From: Paenibacillus shirakamiensis
Lineage (GTDB): Bacteria; Bacillota; Bacilli; Paenibacillales; Paenibacillaceae
Reading direction: 5' to 3'
Assembly: GCF_017874255.1 (NCBI RefSeq)
Contig: NZ_JAGGLD010000003.1
Span: 248,001 to 312,000, forward strand
Length of the DNA stretch: 64,000 bases
Positions within the stretch are counted from its first letter, which is position 1. Every line of letters starts with the position of its first letter. A program made the position numbers and the translations under genes. Shown here piece after piece: positions 36,382 through 44,139 of this stretch. Under the pieces are notes generated by a model. That model was given only the letters and a program-made list of their open reading frames with translations, had not been told where the DNA came from and searched no databases.

Positions 36382-36445
36382 ATCTCTTCATTCCATTCCA
36401 TCTACTGTTCATTGCTCGTTAACGGCATCTGAATGTAGTCATTAA

Positions 36446-36730
36446 CTAGGTTCTTGGATCCCTTGGATCATCATGCTTTTTGCGCAGTCCTAACAGGCCT
36501 AAGAGGCCCAAAAGACCTAACCAGCCCAAGTCTGTTTTATTATCATCATCGTTAGCATAGGTTTTATAGTTATTTGTTCCATAGCTTCCCGTAACGTTGC
36601 TGCTTGAACCTGTACCTCCATTTTGTGATGATTCATTATTAGCGAATGCTAAAGATGGAGTAACTAACATAAACGAGATACATACAGTACAGATTGACAT
36701 TAATAATCGCTTTTTCATTTTCATCCTCAT
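36446..36730 (-). CDS. WGxxGxxG-motif small secreted protein
   Basis: About 94 residues (90 if it begins at codon 5, which has GAGG better spaced). Signal peptide with core LLMSICTVCISFMLVTPSLAFA, a Ser/Asn/Gly/Thr-rich middle and a C-terminal Gly/Leu-repeat helix LGWLGLLGLLGLLGLRKKH followed by charged residues. This resembles the WGxxGxxG family of Firmicute exported proteins, whose role is unknown. The tail looks like a membrane-inserting sorting signal (inference). Confidence 0.75.
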   Translation of the reverse strand: MRMKMKKRLLMSICTVCISFMLVTPSLAFANNESSQNGGTGSSSNVTGSYGTNNYKTYANDDDNKTDLGWLGLLGLLGLLGLRKKHDDPRDPRT

Positions 36731-36923
36731 TTCTTTGTTGTGTTTTTCAATTCTTAAATTGTTATGTCCTAAAACTTTTGAGTTTATGCTACCGTAATCA
36801 CATAAATCCGCTTTCGACTAACAGCTAGTAAAGAGAATTACTATTATTAATTTCATAAACTAAAGAAAAATTCACGAATTAAGAAGCAAGATACATGGCA
36901 GATAATTAAAGTAAGATAAAAAA

Positions 36924-36950
36924 AACACTAGCCTATAAATGGTTAGTGTT
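36924..36950. terminator. bidirectional terminator
   Basis: AACACTAGCC pairs with GGTTAGTGTT around a seven-base loop with A and T runs on both sides. It lies downstream (minus strand) of the possible ORF at 36991-37152 and of doxX. Confidence 0.75.
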
Positions 36951-36990
36951 TTTTAAGGGAAAGCTCTAAATATAAAAGCCCCGAGTCCAA

Positions 36991-37152
36991 TCAAGCTCTC
37001 AAGGCTTTAACTTTAATTAGCTTCTCAACTGCAATACGTTTACGTCTGTGAGGCAAAATCCCTATATTAAACTGAATACTATCCGTATATAGTAGTAATA
37101 TTTTAATATCCAGTCTAGACTTATCTACTATTGATATTAGATTTACAACTAT
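36991..37152 (-). CDS. possible small ORF without standard start codon
   Basis: After a TAG, an open frame of about 53 codons runs to TGA at 36991, with a basic C-terminal half (PHRRKRIAVEKLIKVKALRA). AAAGAGGAG is followed six bases later by ATA, not by ATG/GTG/TTG. A terminator follows on the same strand. It may be a remnant or a rare-start gene; no family recognised. Confidence 0.25.
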   Translation of the reverse strand: MVVNLISIVDKSRLDIKILLLYTDSIQFNIGILPHRRKRIAVEKLIKVKALRA

Positions 37153-37219
37153 ATAATACTCCTCTTTCTAAACTGGTTCACTCTTTCAGTAATTACGCTT
37201 TCTTCATCGACTCGGCTTG

Positions 37220-37762
37220 TTAAGCCGCGCCTTTAATTTTCTTCACCCCGCCTTGCGGAGCAGGTGCAGGAGCAACATCATGGTTGTTCTTGTGGAAGAG
37301 GCCGCGTACATAAGGCATTACCCAGTAGTCAAGTCCGATGCGTCCGGCATTGGCAGCAGCGACGACGATGAAGATCTCCAGCACTACCATTTGGGCATTG
37401 GTGCTTACGGTGCCCGAGAAGAGGAAGGCGAAGTTCATTACCATACCCATCAGGGCAGCAAGGGTGGTAAAGGTACCTAGGATGAGCCCAAGACCTACCA
37501 GCGTTTCACCAAGCGGGATGACGACGTTGAACAATTTCACCCCAGGCAGTGCGCCATGTTCCAGGAATGCCGCCCACCAGCCTTGCACGGCGGGGTGATC
37601 GCCGCTTGCCTTGGCGATAGCGCCTTGGAGGAAGCCTCCGGCATCAAATCCGCCTGTTAATTTCTCAATGCCGCCTTTGATCCAGGTATATCCAAGGTAG
37701 ATGCGTACCACCGTCAGTAACCACATTGCCAATTTGTTGTTTCTCAGCCAGTTGTTGAACAT
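37220..37762 (-). CDS. DoxX family membrane protein
   Basis: 180 residues, four membrane helices. DoxX landmarks: VVRIYLGYTWIKGGIEKL near the N-terminus, GALPGVKLFNVVIPLGETLVGLGLILG and MVMNFAFLFSG. The C-terminus is Ala/Pro/Lys rich. GAGGAGTGG precedes ATG. In some Gram-positives DoxX partners with thiol-redox or thiosulfate oxidation proteins; here it stands alone. Confidence 0.85.
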   Translation of the reverse strand: MFNNWLRNNKLAMWLLTVVRIYLGYTWIKGGIEKLTGGFDAGGFLQGAIAKASGDHPAVQGWWAAFLEHGALPGVKLFNVVIPLGETLVGLGLILGTFTTLAALMGMVMNFAFLFSGTVSTNAQMVVLEIFIVVAAANAGRIGLDYWVMPYVRGLFHKNNHDVAPAPAPQGGVKKIKGAA

Positions 37763-38030
37763 TACAATCCACTCCTCGTTTTGGTGTTATTTTAGGAAGC
37801 ACTTTGAAAGCTGTTATTCTTGGTGTTCGGCTTCTTTGTGTTTGATGGAAGATGATCATCTCTTTCATGTCTTTATTATATGTGAAAAATTTCACATTAA
37901 CTGTGATATAAATCACACTTTTTAAAAAAAATGAATTTGTTTTTACGTAGCAAAGCATTATATATGCTTTCTTTCATATAGAATATTTTGTAAATTAAAA
38001 GAGGTTATTAGGAATAGTTGTCGAATTAAC

Positions 38031-38312
38031 TTTTCTATCATACAAAATATTGTAGTACAGGCCAAAAGGTATAGCAAAAATGTCGGCCTAAAAGCGGTTC
38101 AAGAGGTTCAAGGAGCAAAAGCACATTATAAAGCATCTGAGGCTTGGGTTGTTACGAACAGTGACTACACACAGCAAGCGTATAATTTAGCAAAGTCAAA
38201 CCAAGTTAAGCTAATTAATCGAGATCAATTAATTGAACAGCTTCTACAAATGAAATCCAAGATGGATACTCCAAATAACATTGCTAATACAAATACAAAA
38301 ACGAGTGCATAG
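38031..38312 (+). pseudogene. C-terminal remnant of an Mrr-type restriction endonuclease
   Basis: About 93 codons to TAG at 38310 encode NIVVQAKRYSKNVGLKAVQE, then KAHYKASEAWVVTNSDYTQQ and AYNLAKSNQVKLINRDQLIE, a clear match to the C-terminal half of the Mrr_cat domain (QxK motif kept as QAK). The N-terminal half with the first catalytic acidic residue is missing; the upstream DNA is unrelated and has no start codon or ribosome site. The gene is therefore broken, probably by deletion. Confidence 0.75.
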
Positions 38313-38378
38313 GACAAGAGGTACATAAGCTCATTCTCAATGTTTGGACTTCACATATAATTTCCTAGAGGTGATCCT

Positions 38379-38588
38379 ATGTCAGGAATAGGAAGAATTA
38401 TTTTTGGAATTGTATTTATAGCCCTTGGCATTTTTTCTTATAGAAAGCCAGACTCATGGTTTTTTAGACCGAGGGGATCTAGTATCGATTACGAACCCAG
38501 TGAAGGCTACATAGGTTATTTAAAAATAGTAGGAATATCTATTGGGATTGTTGGATTTATGATTTTATTGACCGGAATTCTCTTTTAA
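38379..38588 (+). CDS. small two-helix membrane protein
   Basis: 69 residues with AGAGGTGATCCT before ATG. Two hydrophobic helices (about 5-20 and 47-68) flank a loop containing YRKPDSWFFRPRG. It resembles small Bacillales membrane proteins of the DUF6199 type, but I cannot confirm this. It lies 66 bases after the Mrr remnant and might be an old neighbour of it. Confidence 0.6.
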   Translation: MSGIGRIIFGIVFIALGIFSYRKPDSWFFRPRGSSIDYEPSEGYIGYLKIVGISIGIVGFMILLTGILF

Positions 38589-38663
38589 AAAACAAACTCA
38601 ACGCTATAGTTAGAGCGAAGCGAATTGAGCGATCCAGGAAGGCACAATTTAGCAAGGCACAAT

Positions 38664-38678
38664 CCTCTTATAAAGAGG
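38664..38678 (+). terminator. small terminator
   Basis: CCTCTT/AAGAGG with a three-base loop, followed by CTGCTTTTT on the plus strand, after the gene ending at 38588. Confidence 0.5.
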
Positions 38679-38729
38679 CTGCTTTTTAACTTTCATAATC
38701 AAAAATTCAATTTCCATAACACAAAAAAA

Positions 38730-38757
38730 GAAGACTCGGAACTAACCCGATTCTTCT
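38730..38757. terminator. bidirectional terminator
   Basis: A ten-bp imperfect stem GAAGAATCGG/CCGAGTCTTC (minus), flanked by A and T runs on both sides. Confidence 0.65.
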
Positions 38758-38776
38758 TTTTTATAGCTAGTTCCCC

Positions 38777-38884
38777 TTAGACATTCTTCTTTGAATGTTT
38801 TACGACAACTTTGATGCTAATAATCATATTTAAGACTATCCCCTGCACAAAAACAGCCGTACCAATTAGAAAGTAGTTGTTATT
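38777..38884 (-). CDS. possible 35-codon membrane ORF downstream of the BNR-protein gene
   Basis: An open frame after TGA encodes NNYFLIGTAVFVQGIVLNMI and a basic end (VVVKHSKKNV), one membrane helix. AGGAAGGGTG lies at its 5' end, but the frame has no ATG/GTG/TTG there; deleting one A in GTGAAATAAC would join it to a GTG. It is followed by a terminator. Might be a tiny membrane protein with unusual start, a frameshifted gene or chance. Confidence 0.3.
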   Translation of the reverse strand, partial: NNNYFLIGTAVFVQGIVLNMIISIKVVVKHSKKNV

Positions 38885-38899
38885 TCACCCTTCCTAAAA

Positions 38900-40126
38900 T
38901 CATGTCGAGAAATAAATATCTTCATTACCAGTAGCTGGTGTGGCTGCATTCCATACGGCTGCCAGTGTATCGGGCAGACTGGTTGCGGCGGTAATATAAT
39001 CTCCAATAAGGTCTAGCGGAACTGGGGAATTCCCATTAGGGTTAAATGAAAAATCGGACAACCTTCTACTGGTAAAAGATCGTCCCCCGTTGAAGGATTC
39101 GGACACAAATACATCCAACAGAAAACCATTTACTTGATTGGTATAATAAATAATCCGAACTGTACCCGTTGATGGAGATACCGTTATGGAAGGAAAGAAA
39201 TTTTGAGTTCCTGGTGGCGCTCCGGTGATGCTCATAGGTTTGGACCATAATTGCCCATCCGGTGATGTGCACAATAGTATCTCTGCATAACCATTACGAA
39301 AATCATTCCAAGCTGCGTATACATTTCCGCTTCCTAATCCACTAGATATATCTGCTCCCAGAGTCAAGTTTGTCTGAACCCGAAAGCCATACCCAGGAAC
39401 AGGTAGGGGAGATTGCGCAGGAACAACCGTAGAAATTAAAATCGATTCATGTTGAACAGAGGGTTGAAACGAGGCGCCCCCATCATACGAGATCCGTAAA
39501 TTAGCAGCAGGATTAGTCGGTCCTGTCAAGACATATCCGGAATAAACTTCCCCGGATAGCCCTACCGCTATAGCAGCTCTATCATGAAACCCTCTAGGAT
39601 CGCTAAGTCTTTCTGTATTAATCCAAGTGGCTCCCGCATCCAGTGAACGTTGGAAAAAGATAGCGGAGTAATTGAACAGTGGGGTGTAACTTACGTAAGC
39701 ATTTCCAAGATACGGGCTGCCTGGCGAACGATCCACAGCAATAAAAGGCTCATCATTATGAACAATGGTACCGTATCCTCGCTCGACGATAACAGGAGGA
39801 TTAAAATTCACTCCATTATTAAACGAAGTGTAACTTACAATCGTGCCATCATTAAAATCATTGTATACATGAACGGCAACAATAAACGTATTCGGAAATG
39901 TATAGTCTACCGTCGGTGCTTCTCCGCTCATATATCCACTGGGTTGCGGCAAAATTTGAGTAGTCCATGTCTGTCCGCTATTAGAGGAAGTAGCTACACC
40001 CACTCGTGCTGTCCCCAAGCTATCATCAACATAGACTACACACATATTATTCGATAATACCGAATTCACGGCAATGGAAGGTTCAAAGTGATTCCCCGGC
40101 AAACCTGCTGTAATATTGACTGCCAC
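38900..40126 (-). CDS. BNR/Asp-box (sialidase-like) beta-propeller protein
   Basis: About 408 residues from GTG 40126 with GTAGGAG eight bases upstream (frame open to TTG 40147). Asp-box repeats occur as SNSGQTW, SLDAGATW, SYDGGASF and SFNGGRSF, with further sheet-like repeats such as GNVYAAWNDFRNG; this is a six-blade sialidase-type fold. It has no signal peptide, so it is not a conventional secreted enzyme. Placed directly after the 122-aa gene at 40149-40517 and likely co-expressed from a SigK-like promoter, suggesting a spore-surface role (inference). Confidence 0.75.
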   Translation of the reverse strand: MAVNITAGLPGNHFEPSIAVNSVLSNNMCVVYVDDSLGTARVGVATSSNSGQTWTTQILPQPSGYMSGEAPTVDYTFPNTFIVAVHVYNDFNDGTIVSYTSFNNGVNFNPPVIVERGYGTIVHNDEPFIAVDRSPGSPYLGNAYVSYTPLFNYSAIFFQRSLDAGATWINTERLSDPRGFHDRAAIAVGLSGEVYSGYVLTGPTNPAANLRISYDGGASFQPSVQHESILISTVVPAQSPLPVPGYGFRVQTNLTLGADISSGLGSGNVYAAWNDFRNGYAEILLCTSPDGQLWSKPMSITGAPPGTQNFFPSITVSPSTGTVRIIYYTNQVNGFLLDVFVSESFNGGRSFTSRRLSDFSFNPNGNSPVPLDLIGDYITAATSLPDTLAAVWNAATPATGNEDIYFST

Positions 40127-40148
40127 ATCCTCATCTCCTACGTCCAAA

Positions 40149-40517
40149 TTAAGGGATTAACGTTAATCTATCAATCGGACTCATCTCTGACTGTAGCACG
40201 CGCTGCACCACATTCGTGTTGACATCCAGTCCAAATACATGAACTACAGCACTGGTAGCACTGTAATAATCTATCTGCACTTCATAAAATACCGCGGAGA
40301 ACAAAGTATACGTAAAGCTCTGCGTGCTCTGTGGTTGAAGCGCGATGAGATTATGCCCAAGCGGTGCTCTACTAATTCCACTAGCACTCCACTGAAATAT
40401 CTCAAGTTCTATATTAGCTATACTATTTTGAGAATCATTAATGCAGACGACCCGAATTTGGCTGGCTGCCGTAGATCCAGTTAACGGATTAAATATGGCT
40501 CCTGTTGTATATGGCAC
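40149..40517 (-). CDS. 122-residue protein upstream of the BNR protein
   Basis: GTG start behind GAGAGAGGAG. The product is almost free of charge and rich in Ser, Ala, Ile and Val with alternating beta pattern (IRVVCINDSQNSIANIELEI, SFTYTLFSAVFYEVQIDYYS). It may be a beta-sandwich surface protein. No signal peptide. The stop is 23 bases from the downstream gene's likely start, so the two form an operon. Family not recognised. Confidence 0.65.
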   Translation of the reverse strand: MPYTTGAIFNPLTGSTAASQIRVVCINDSQNSIANIELEIFQWSASGISRAPLGHNLIALQPQSTQSFTYTLFSAVFYEVQIDYYSATSAVVHVFGLDVNTNVVQRVLQSEMSPIDRLTLIP

Positions 40518-40565
40518 TCTAATTCCAACTCCTCTCTCACCCTATCCATTCATCATTTCGTATTA

Positions 40566-40574
40566 TAGATTATG
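40566..40574 (-). promoter_or_regulatory. SigK-like -10 element
   Basis: CATAATCTA on the minus strand matches CATAnnnTA, 49 bases upstream of the gene starting at 40517. The -35 is not convincing. Confidence 0.4.
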
Positions 40575-40741
40575 TATCTTAGAAGATTTTCGAACAGGCT
40601 TACGGGCAAAAAATAACAAATCAAATAAAAATTACTTTCTGCAGCATTAACTATTCATGGCTACTTCTAAATCATGAATGTTAACGATACTCAATTTAAT
40701 AGCTTATAAAGACGATCATCCAAGAGTTTTAATGAAATTTT

Positions 40742-40750
40742 CATATATTA
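40742..40750 (+). promoter_or_regulatory. SigK-like -10 element
   Basis: CATATATTA matches CATAnnnTA, 37 bases upstream of the start at 40788. The -35 is not convincing. Confidence 0.4.
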
Positions 40751-40787
40751 GGAATGTAAGTATTCTAATTTATTGGAGTGAGGAACT

Positions 40788-41195
40788 ATGAATCTAACAA
40801 TTATTGACTCTGGAAAAAGCATTCCCACAAGCTTTACTCAATCCATCTCCACACCTCTAGTAGCTTATCCCAATGGAAATACACTGGCTCAATTCGGACT
40901 CTCGACGAATACGGGCGGCATCGTCCAACTTCAGGTTACTCTAGGCCTGCAAGTTACTACAGGGTCCCCCTCAGTACTGATCTCTCTAATTCGTGACTCC
41001 ACCGTAATAGCCACCAGCCAGTCTACACTCTTCACTGTCAATGCCCTTGAAACCTTAGATTTTGCATTTGTAGATTCGGGTATGCCTGCTGGTTATCATT
41101 CCTACACGCTGCTAGCTTCCATCTCTAACGACTATTCCTTGAATAGAGCCAATGTAGTGGGGCCCATTATATTCACAGGATTATCCTTAGTCTAA
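40788..41195 (+). CDS. spore-surface-like jelly-roll protein, paralogue A
   Basis: 135 residues, ATG behind TGGAGTGAGG. Low-charge beta-strand pattern: TIIDSGKSIPTSFTQSIS, LAQFGLSTNTGGIVQLQVTL, ISLIRDSTVIA and MPAGYHSYTLLASI. It aligns along its length with the gene at 41764-42168 (shared IIDxGxS, FGL, LIRDxxxI/ILRDGxxI, PAGYHxYxLxxxN, GPIxFxGxS). Neither has a signal peptide. Similar to small exosporium-type TNF-like folds, an inference. Confidence 0.65.
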   Translation: MNLTIIDSGKSIPTSFTQSISTPLVAYPNGNTLAQFGLSTNTGGIVQLQVTLGLQVTTGSPSVLISLIRDSTVIATSQSTLFTVNALETLDFAFVDSGMPAGYHSYTLLASISNDYSLNRANVVGPIIFTGLSLV

Positions 41196-41238
41196 ATAGC
41201 GACATTTCTATGTACTCCGCCTGTTTTCCGCACAATAA

Positions 41239-41263
41239 AACCCCTGGAAATGTTTCAGGGGTT
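41239..41263. terminator. convergent terminator
   Basis: AACCCCT/AGGGGTT stem with a GAAA/TTTC extension between the gene ending at 41195 and the YjcZ gene ending at 41285; TTTTATT follows on the minus side. Confidence 0.75.
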
Positions 41264-41284
41264 CTTCTCATTTCAAATATACAA

Positions 41285-41407
41285 TTAGTACAGAATTGTT
41301 TTAGATATGATTACGAGCAAGATAAATAGTACCAAAATTGCACCTGTAGATGTCCAGCCGCCGCCATATCCACCAATATTGTTATCACAACAACCTACTT
41401 CACCCAT
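41285..41407 (-). CDS. YjcZ family sporulation protein (40 aa)
   Basis: GAGGAGGAG precedes ATG 41407. The 40-residue product has a Gly/Cys-rich start (MGEVGCCDNNIGGYGGGWTS) and one hydrophobic helix (AILVLFILLVIISKTILY), the YjcZ family pattern. Strongly similar to the gene at 42362-42463. Family members are small coat or mother-cell membrane proteins made in sporulation. Confidence 0.8.
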   Translation of the reverse strand: MGEVGCCDNNIGGYGGGWTSTGAILVLFILLVIISKTILY

Positions 41408-41700
41408 TTAAATTCTCCTCCTCATATGCAGTTCGGATTTCTTAGAACCCTTCATTCTATGTAAAATTAGCTACGGATGCGAGGGCTTATAGACTTATTA
41501 TATATCCCATTTCCATCTATTTTTTATGTCAGGATTCCAACAGATCCTGCTGCTAAATTGTTTCCAGAATTTCAGATGAATTTCATCTTATAACGATGTT
41601 CTATTTGTGGTTCAGCACTAAGAAAGTTCCAATTCTACTCCAATGAACCTAAAAGTTTTAATCTCTAAGAAAGTAATTTACTTATGTCCTCAACAAAAGT
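41408..41700. other. intergenic stretch, nothing recognised
   Basis: AT-rich, only short open frames without ribosome sites; it must hold the promoter of the YjcZ gene, but I could not identify it with confidence (CATAGAATG at 41452-41460 minus is one base off the SigK -10). Confidence 0.4.
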
Positions 41701-41714
41701 CCTCAATAAAATGG

Positions 41715-41758
41715 AAAGAGCATGTTCAGACCCTAATATAGGGTTGAACATACTCTTT
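41715..41758. terminator. terminator after paralogue B
   Basis: A long imperfect stem AAAGAG...ATGTTCA...ACCCT with its complement, T run on the plus side, ending a few bases before the stop codon at 41764. Confidence 0.7.
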
Positions 41759-41763
41759 ATTTT

Positions 41764-42168
41764 TTAACCGATGGATATTCCGTCAAATGAGACAGGTCCA
41801 GTAACACTTGCTGTATTCAGCAAAATATTTAGACTGTTGTTTGCTACGACCAACGAGTATGCATGATAACCAGCCGGTGCATTATCGAGGAAAGTTATAT
41901 TAATAGGAGTAATTGCCAATAAAGATAAACCCGATGCGCCTACATTGAAGATGGGCTGTCCATCTCTTAGAATCGTAAAAATGACACTTGGAACACCCGC
42001 AGTCGTCTGGAAACCTACCGTCGTTGATAATAATGCACTCCCACCAGTAACAGTAAAAAGTCCAAATGTTGCTAAAGTTGTAGGATTTGCTGTTCCCAGA
42101 ATAGGAATGCTCAACGTTTGTGTTCCTGTAGAAGCTACGGAGCTTCCTCTATCTATAATTGTGGCCAT
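41764..42168 (-). CDS. spore-surface-like jelly-roll protein, paralogue B
   Basis: 134 residues, ATG behind AAAGGAGGGG. Same fold and motif order as paralogue A: TIIDRGSSVAST, ATFGLFTVTGGSALLSTTVG, ILRDGQPIF, APAGYHAYSLVVANN and VTGPVSFDGISIG. Its promoter is the best SigK match in the window, so late mother-cell expression and deposition on the spore surface are likely (inference). Confidence 0.7.
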   Translation of the reverse strand: MATIIDRGSSVASTGTQTLSIPILGTANPTTLATFGLFTVTGGSALLSTTVGFQTTAGVPSVIFTILRDGQPIFNVGASGLSLLAITPINITFLDNAPAGYHAYSLVVANNSLNILLNTASVTGPVSFDGISIG

Positions 42169-42195
42169 GTATTTCCCCTCCTTTTGTAATCTCTA

Positions 42196-42222
42196 TACAA
42201 TATGTTAGCCGATTCAAAAGGT
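42196..42222 (-). promoter_or_regulatory. SigK-type promoter of paralogue B
   Basis: On the minus strand AC (42222-42221), exactly 16 bases, then CATATTGTA (42204-42196), matching AC-N16-CATAnnnTA. The start codon lies 28 bases downstream. Confidence 0.65.
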
Positions 42223-42288
42223 TTGGATGTTCGCACTACTCCCATAAAATCCATGATCGCCTTATACTCAAAATTCACTTGCATGAGA

Positions 42289-42324
42289 GAACCCCGAAGG
42301 TCTCCAAAGAGACTTCCGGGGTTC
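42289..42324. terminator. strong hairpin after YjcZ gene 2
   Basis: A 16-bp stem with one mismatch (GAACCCCG...GGTTC type) and a four-base loop, located after the YjcZ gene ending at 42362. There is no real U tract, so it may be a 3' stabilising or weak termination structure. Confidence 0.5.
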
Positions 42325-42361
42325 TGCTTGGTTCTGGTTCTCGTCTACTCCTGTATCATCA

Positions 42362-42463
42362 TTACAGCAAGAACGATTTAGAGATAATTACGAGAAGAAT
42401 GAACAATACCAAAATTGCTCCTGTGGAAGTAAAACCACCGTATCCGCCTGCTACTTCACCCAT
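42362..42463 (-). CDS. YjcZ family sporulation protein (33 aa)
   Basis: ATG 42463 behind AAGGAGG. The product starts MGEVAGGYGGFTS, then TGAILVLFILLVIISKS and FLL. Differs from the YjcZ copy at 41285-41407 mainly by lacking the CCDNNIG insert; a local duplication is likely. Confidence 0.8.
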   Translation of the reverse strand: MGEVAGGYGGFTSTGAILVLFILLVIISKSFLL

Positions 42464-42561
42464 TGAGATAACCTCCTTGTAATTAACGTACCATGCATTG
42501 TATTCGGCGATTCTTTCCTTGGATTGGACACTCACCCATTTCTACAAAATCCCTCTGTACC

Positions 42562-42786
42562 CTAAGATCTTTCCCAACCCTCAAGAATAGTGATGCGTTG
42601 TATATCCGATTGATTCTCCCATAGAATATACCGTTCTTTCTCTAAAACCAGTAGCGCAGCTCGAATGTCCTCGGCATGGGATCGCCCAGTTAGACGTTGC
42701 AGCTCAATCATGCTAGGCATTTTTCTATACTTGGCTGCGTAATTATACATAATTCTCAACAATTTCCGTTCAAAATCAGGCAACAT
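42562..42786 (-). CDS. small winged-helix-like protein
   Basis: 74 residues. The pattern FERKLLRIMYNYAAKYRKMPSMIELQRLTGRSHAEDIRAALLVLEKERYI resembles the N-terminal winged helix of LexA-type regulators, with turn residues PSMIELQRLTG and a wing near the end. No effector domain. Shine-Dalgarno is weak (GGGACGG). Could regulate neighbouring genes; target unknown. Confidence 0.55.
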   Translation of the reverse strand: MLPDFERKLLRIMYNYAAKYRKMPSMIELQRLTGRSHAEDIRAALLVLEKERYILWENQSDIQRITILEGWERS

Positions 42787-42974
42787 ATGAAATCGACCGT
42801 CCCTTGGGCTAGAATATATATATTATACAAGAACATATGTTCCTGTATCAATAGATTAAAAAAAGATCCCTACACAAAGTGTATGAATCTTTTAGGAGAC
42901 CAATAATTTTTACTCACAGTTATTTTGGATATTATTGTATAATTAGTTAACTTTTTAAATAAGGAGAGATTTTT

Positions 42975-43091
42975 GTGAAGAAATTAGACTCCTTCGAGAA
43001 GACTTTATTAGTGTTTGCCGGGATCATTATTTTATTCGTTATCAGTTGTCTTGCGGCATTTCTATACTTCTCCACGAATTTTGTCCATTGA
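42975..43091 (+). CDS. 38-residue single-helix membrane peptide
   Basis: GTG start five bases after AAGGAGAG. Sequence MKKLDSFEKTLLVFAGIIIL continues with FVISCLAAFLYFSTNFVH: a short basic cytoplasmic end and one membrane helix. Its last 30 bases overlap the 3' end of the CDF transporter gene on the other strand. A TATAAT at 42938-42943 lies upstream. Function unknown; type I toxin-like size and topology, but no antisense RNA was identified. Confidence 0.55.
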   Translation: MKKLDSFEKTLLVFAGIIILFVISCLAAFLYFSTNFVH

Positions 43092-43985
43092 GGCGGGATA
43101 CCAAGGGTTAATATGAACCAACACTTCTTCTACATAATTCATTTTATGTTTGATTGTATCGCGAATTTCTTTACTTACATCATGCCCTTGCTGAACCGTC
43201 AAATCATTGGGTATGCTTACTCTAACATCTATAATAATGTAGTTCCCCAATTCTCGCGCCCGTATACGGTCAATTCTCTTCACATAATTCACTGCTGCCA
43301 CAATACTGCGGATTTCATTCAGTTTGTCTTCCGACAAATTTTTGTCCATCAGGACATCCACCGATTCACGGCCCATCCGATAAGCTAGCTTAATTACAAA
43401 GTAAGATACAATTAATCCAGCCAGTGGATCTCCATATTCTGTAAAGGGAATGTGATAATGATCTCCTATTAAAGAAAGCCCAATCCCTGCTACCGCTGCG
43501 GCTGAAGCATAGACATCAGCGATATGATCATAGGCCGTGGCCATTAAGCTTTTGCTATTCTCCGCTCTTCCAATACGAATACAGTATACATATAACGTTT
43601 GCTTCCATATTAGAGAAATAACCGCCGCTCCTAGAGCGATGTAACTTGAAGCCTCAGGGGGTTCAAATAAAGCTTCTACAGACTTTACAATCATCAGAAG
43701 AGCCGCCAAAGCAAGAATGATGGCGACTACTGCAGAAGCCAGCACTTCCGCTTTACCATGACCATAGGGATGATCATCATCGGCGGGTTTTTGAGCAATT
43801 TTCGTAGACGTCAATGCAGCAAAGGTCGCTACAACATCTCCAGCATTATGTATTCCATCTGCAACAAGCACCTGACTTTTGAATAATAAACCTACCCCGA
43901 TCTTAAGCCCTGTCAAAAGTACATTACTTATCAAACTAATCCATACCGCAACAATTGTCTTATTCCTAGCCTGCATTGATCTCAT
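43062..43985 (-). CDS. cation diffusion facilitator (CDF) metal transporter
   Basis: 307 residues, six membrane helices and a cytoplasmic C-terminal domain. Metal-site motifs are VADGIHNAGDV (helix 2) and ATAYDHIADVYASA (helix 5), giving HxxxD in helix 2 and DxxxD in helix 5, with DDHPYGHGKAE between helices 2 and 3. Exports divalent metal by proton antiport; the H/D set fits a Mn/Fe/Zn-type member without distinguishing them. Start has only a weak ribosome site. Confidence 0.9.
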   Translation of the reverse strand: MRSMQARNKTIVAVWISLISNVLLTGLKIGVGLLFKSQVLVADGIHNAGDVVATFAALTSTKIAQKPADDDHPYGHGKAEVLASAVVAIILALAALLMIVKSVEALFEPPEASSYIALGAAVISLIWKQTLYVYCIRIGRAENSKSLMATAYDHIADVYASAAAVAGIGLSLIGDHYHIPFTEYGDPLAGLIVSYFVIKLAYRMGRESVDVLMDKNLSEDKLNEIRSIVAAVNYVKRIDRIRARELGNYIIIDVRVSIPNDLTVQQGHDVSKEIRDTIKHKMNYVEEVLVHINPWYPASMDKIRGEV

Positions 43986-44139
43986 AACCTGCCTTAAGAA
44001 AAAATAGTGTCTTTACATAGTAACCTCTACACTTTGAGTGGGTCTAGAGAAACAGTGTTGTCCAAAACCTCAAAAGACAGTCATTTGGCAATTCTTTTTC
44101 CTCTAACCAATTTATTTACCTAGCTACAAAATAAAAAAA

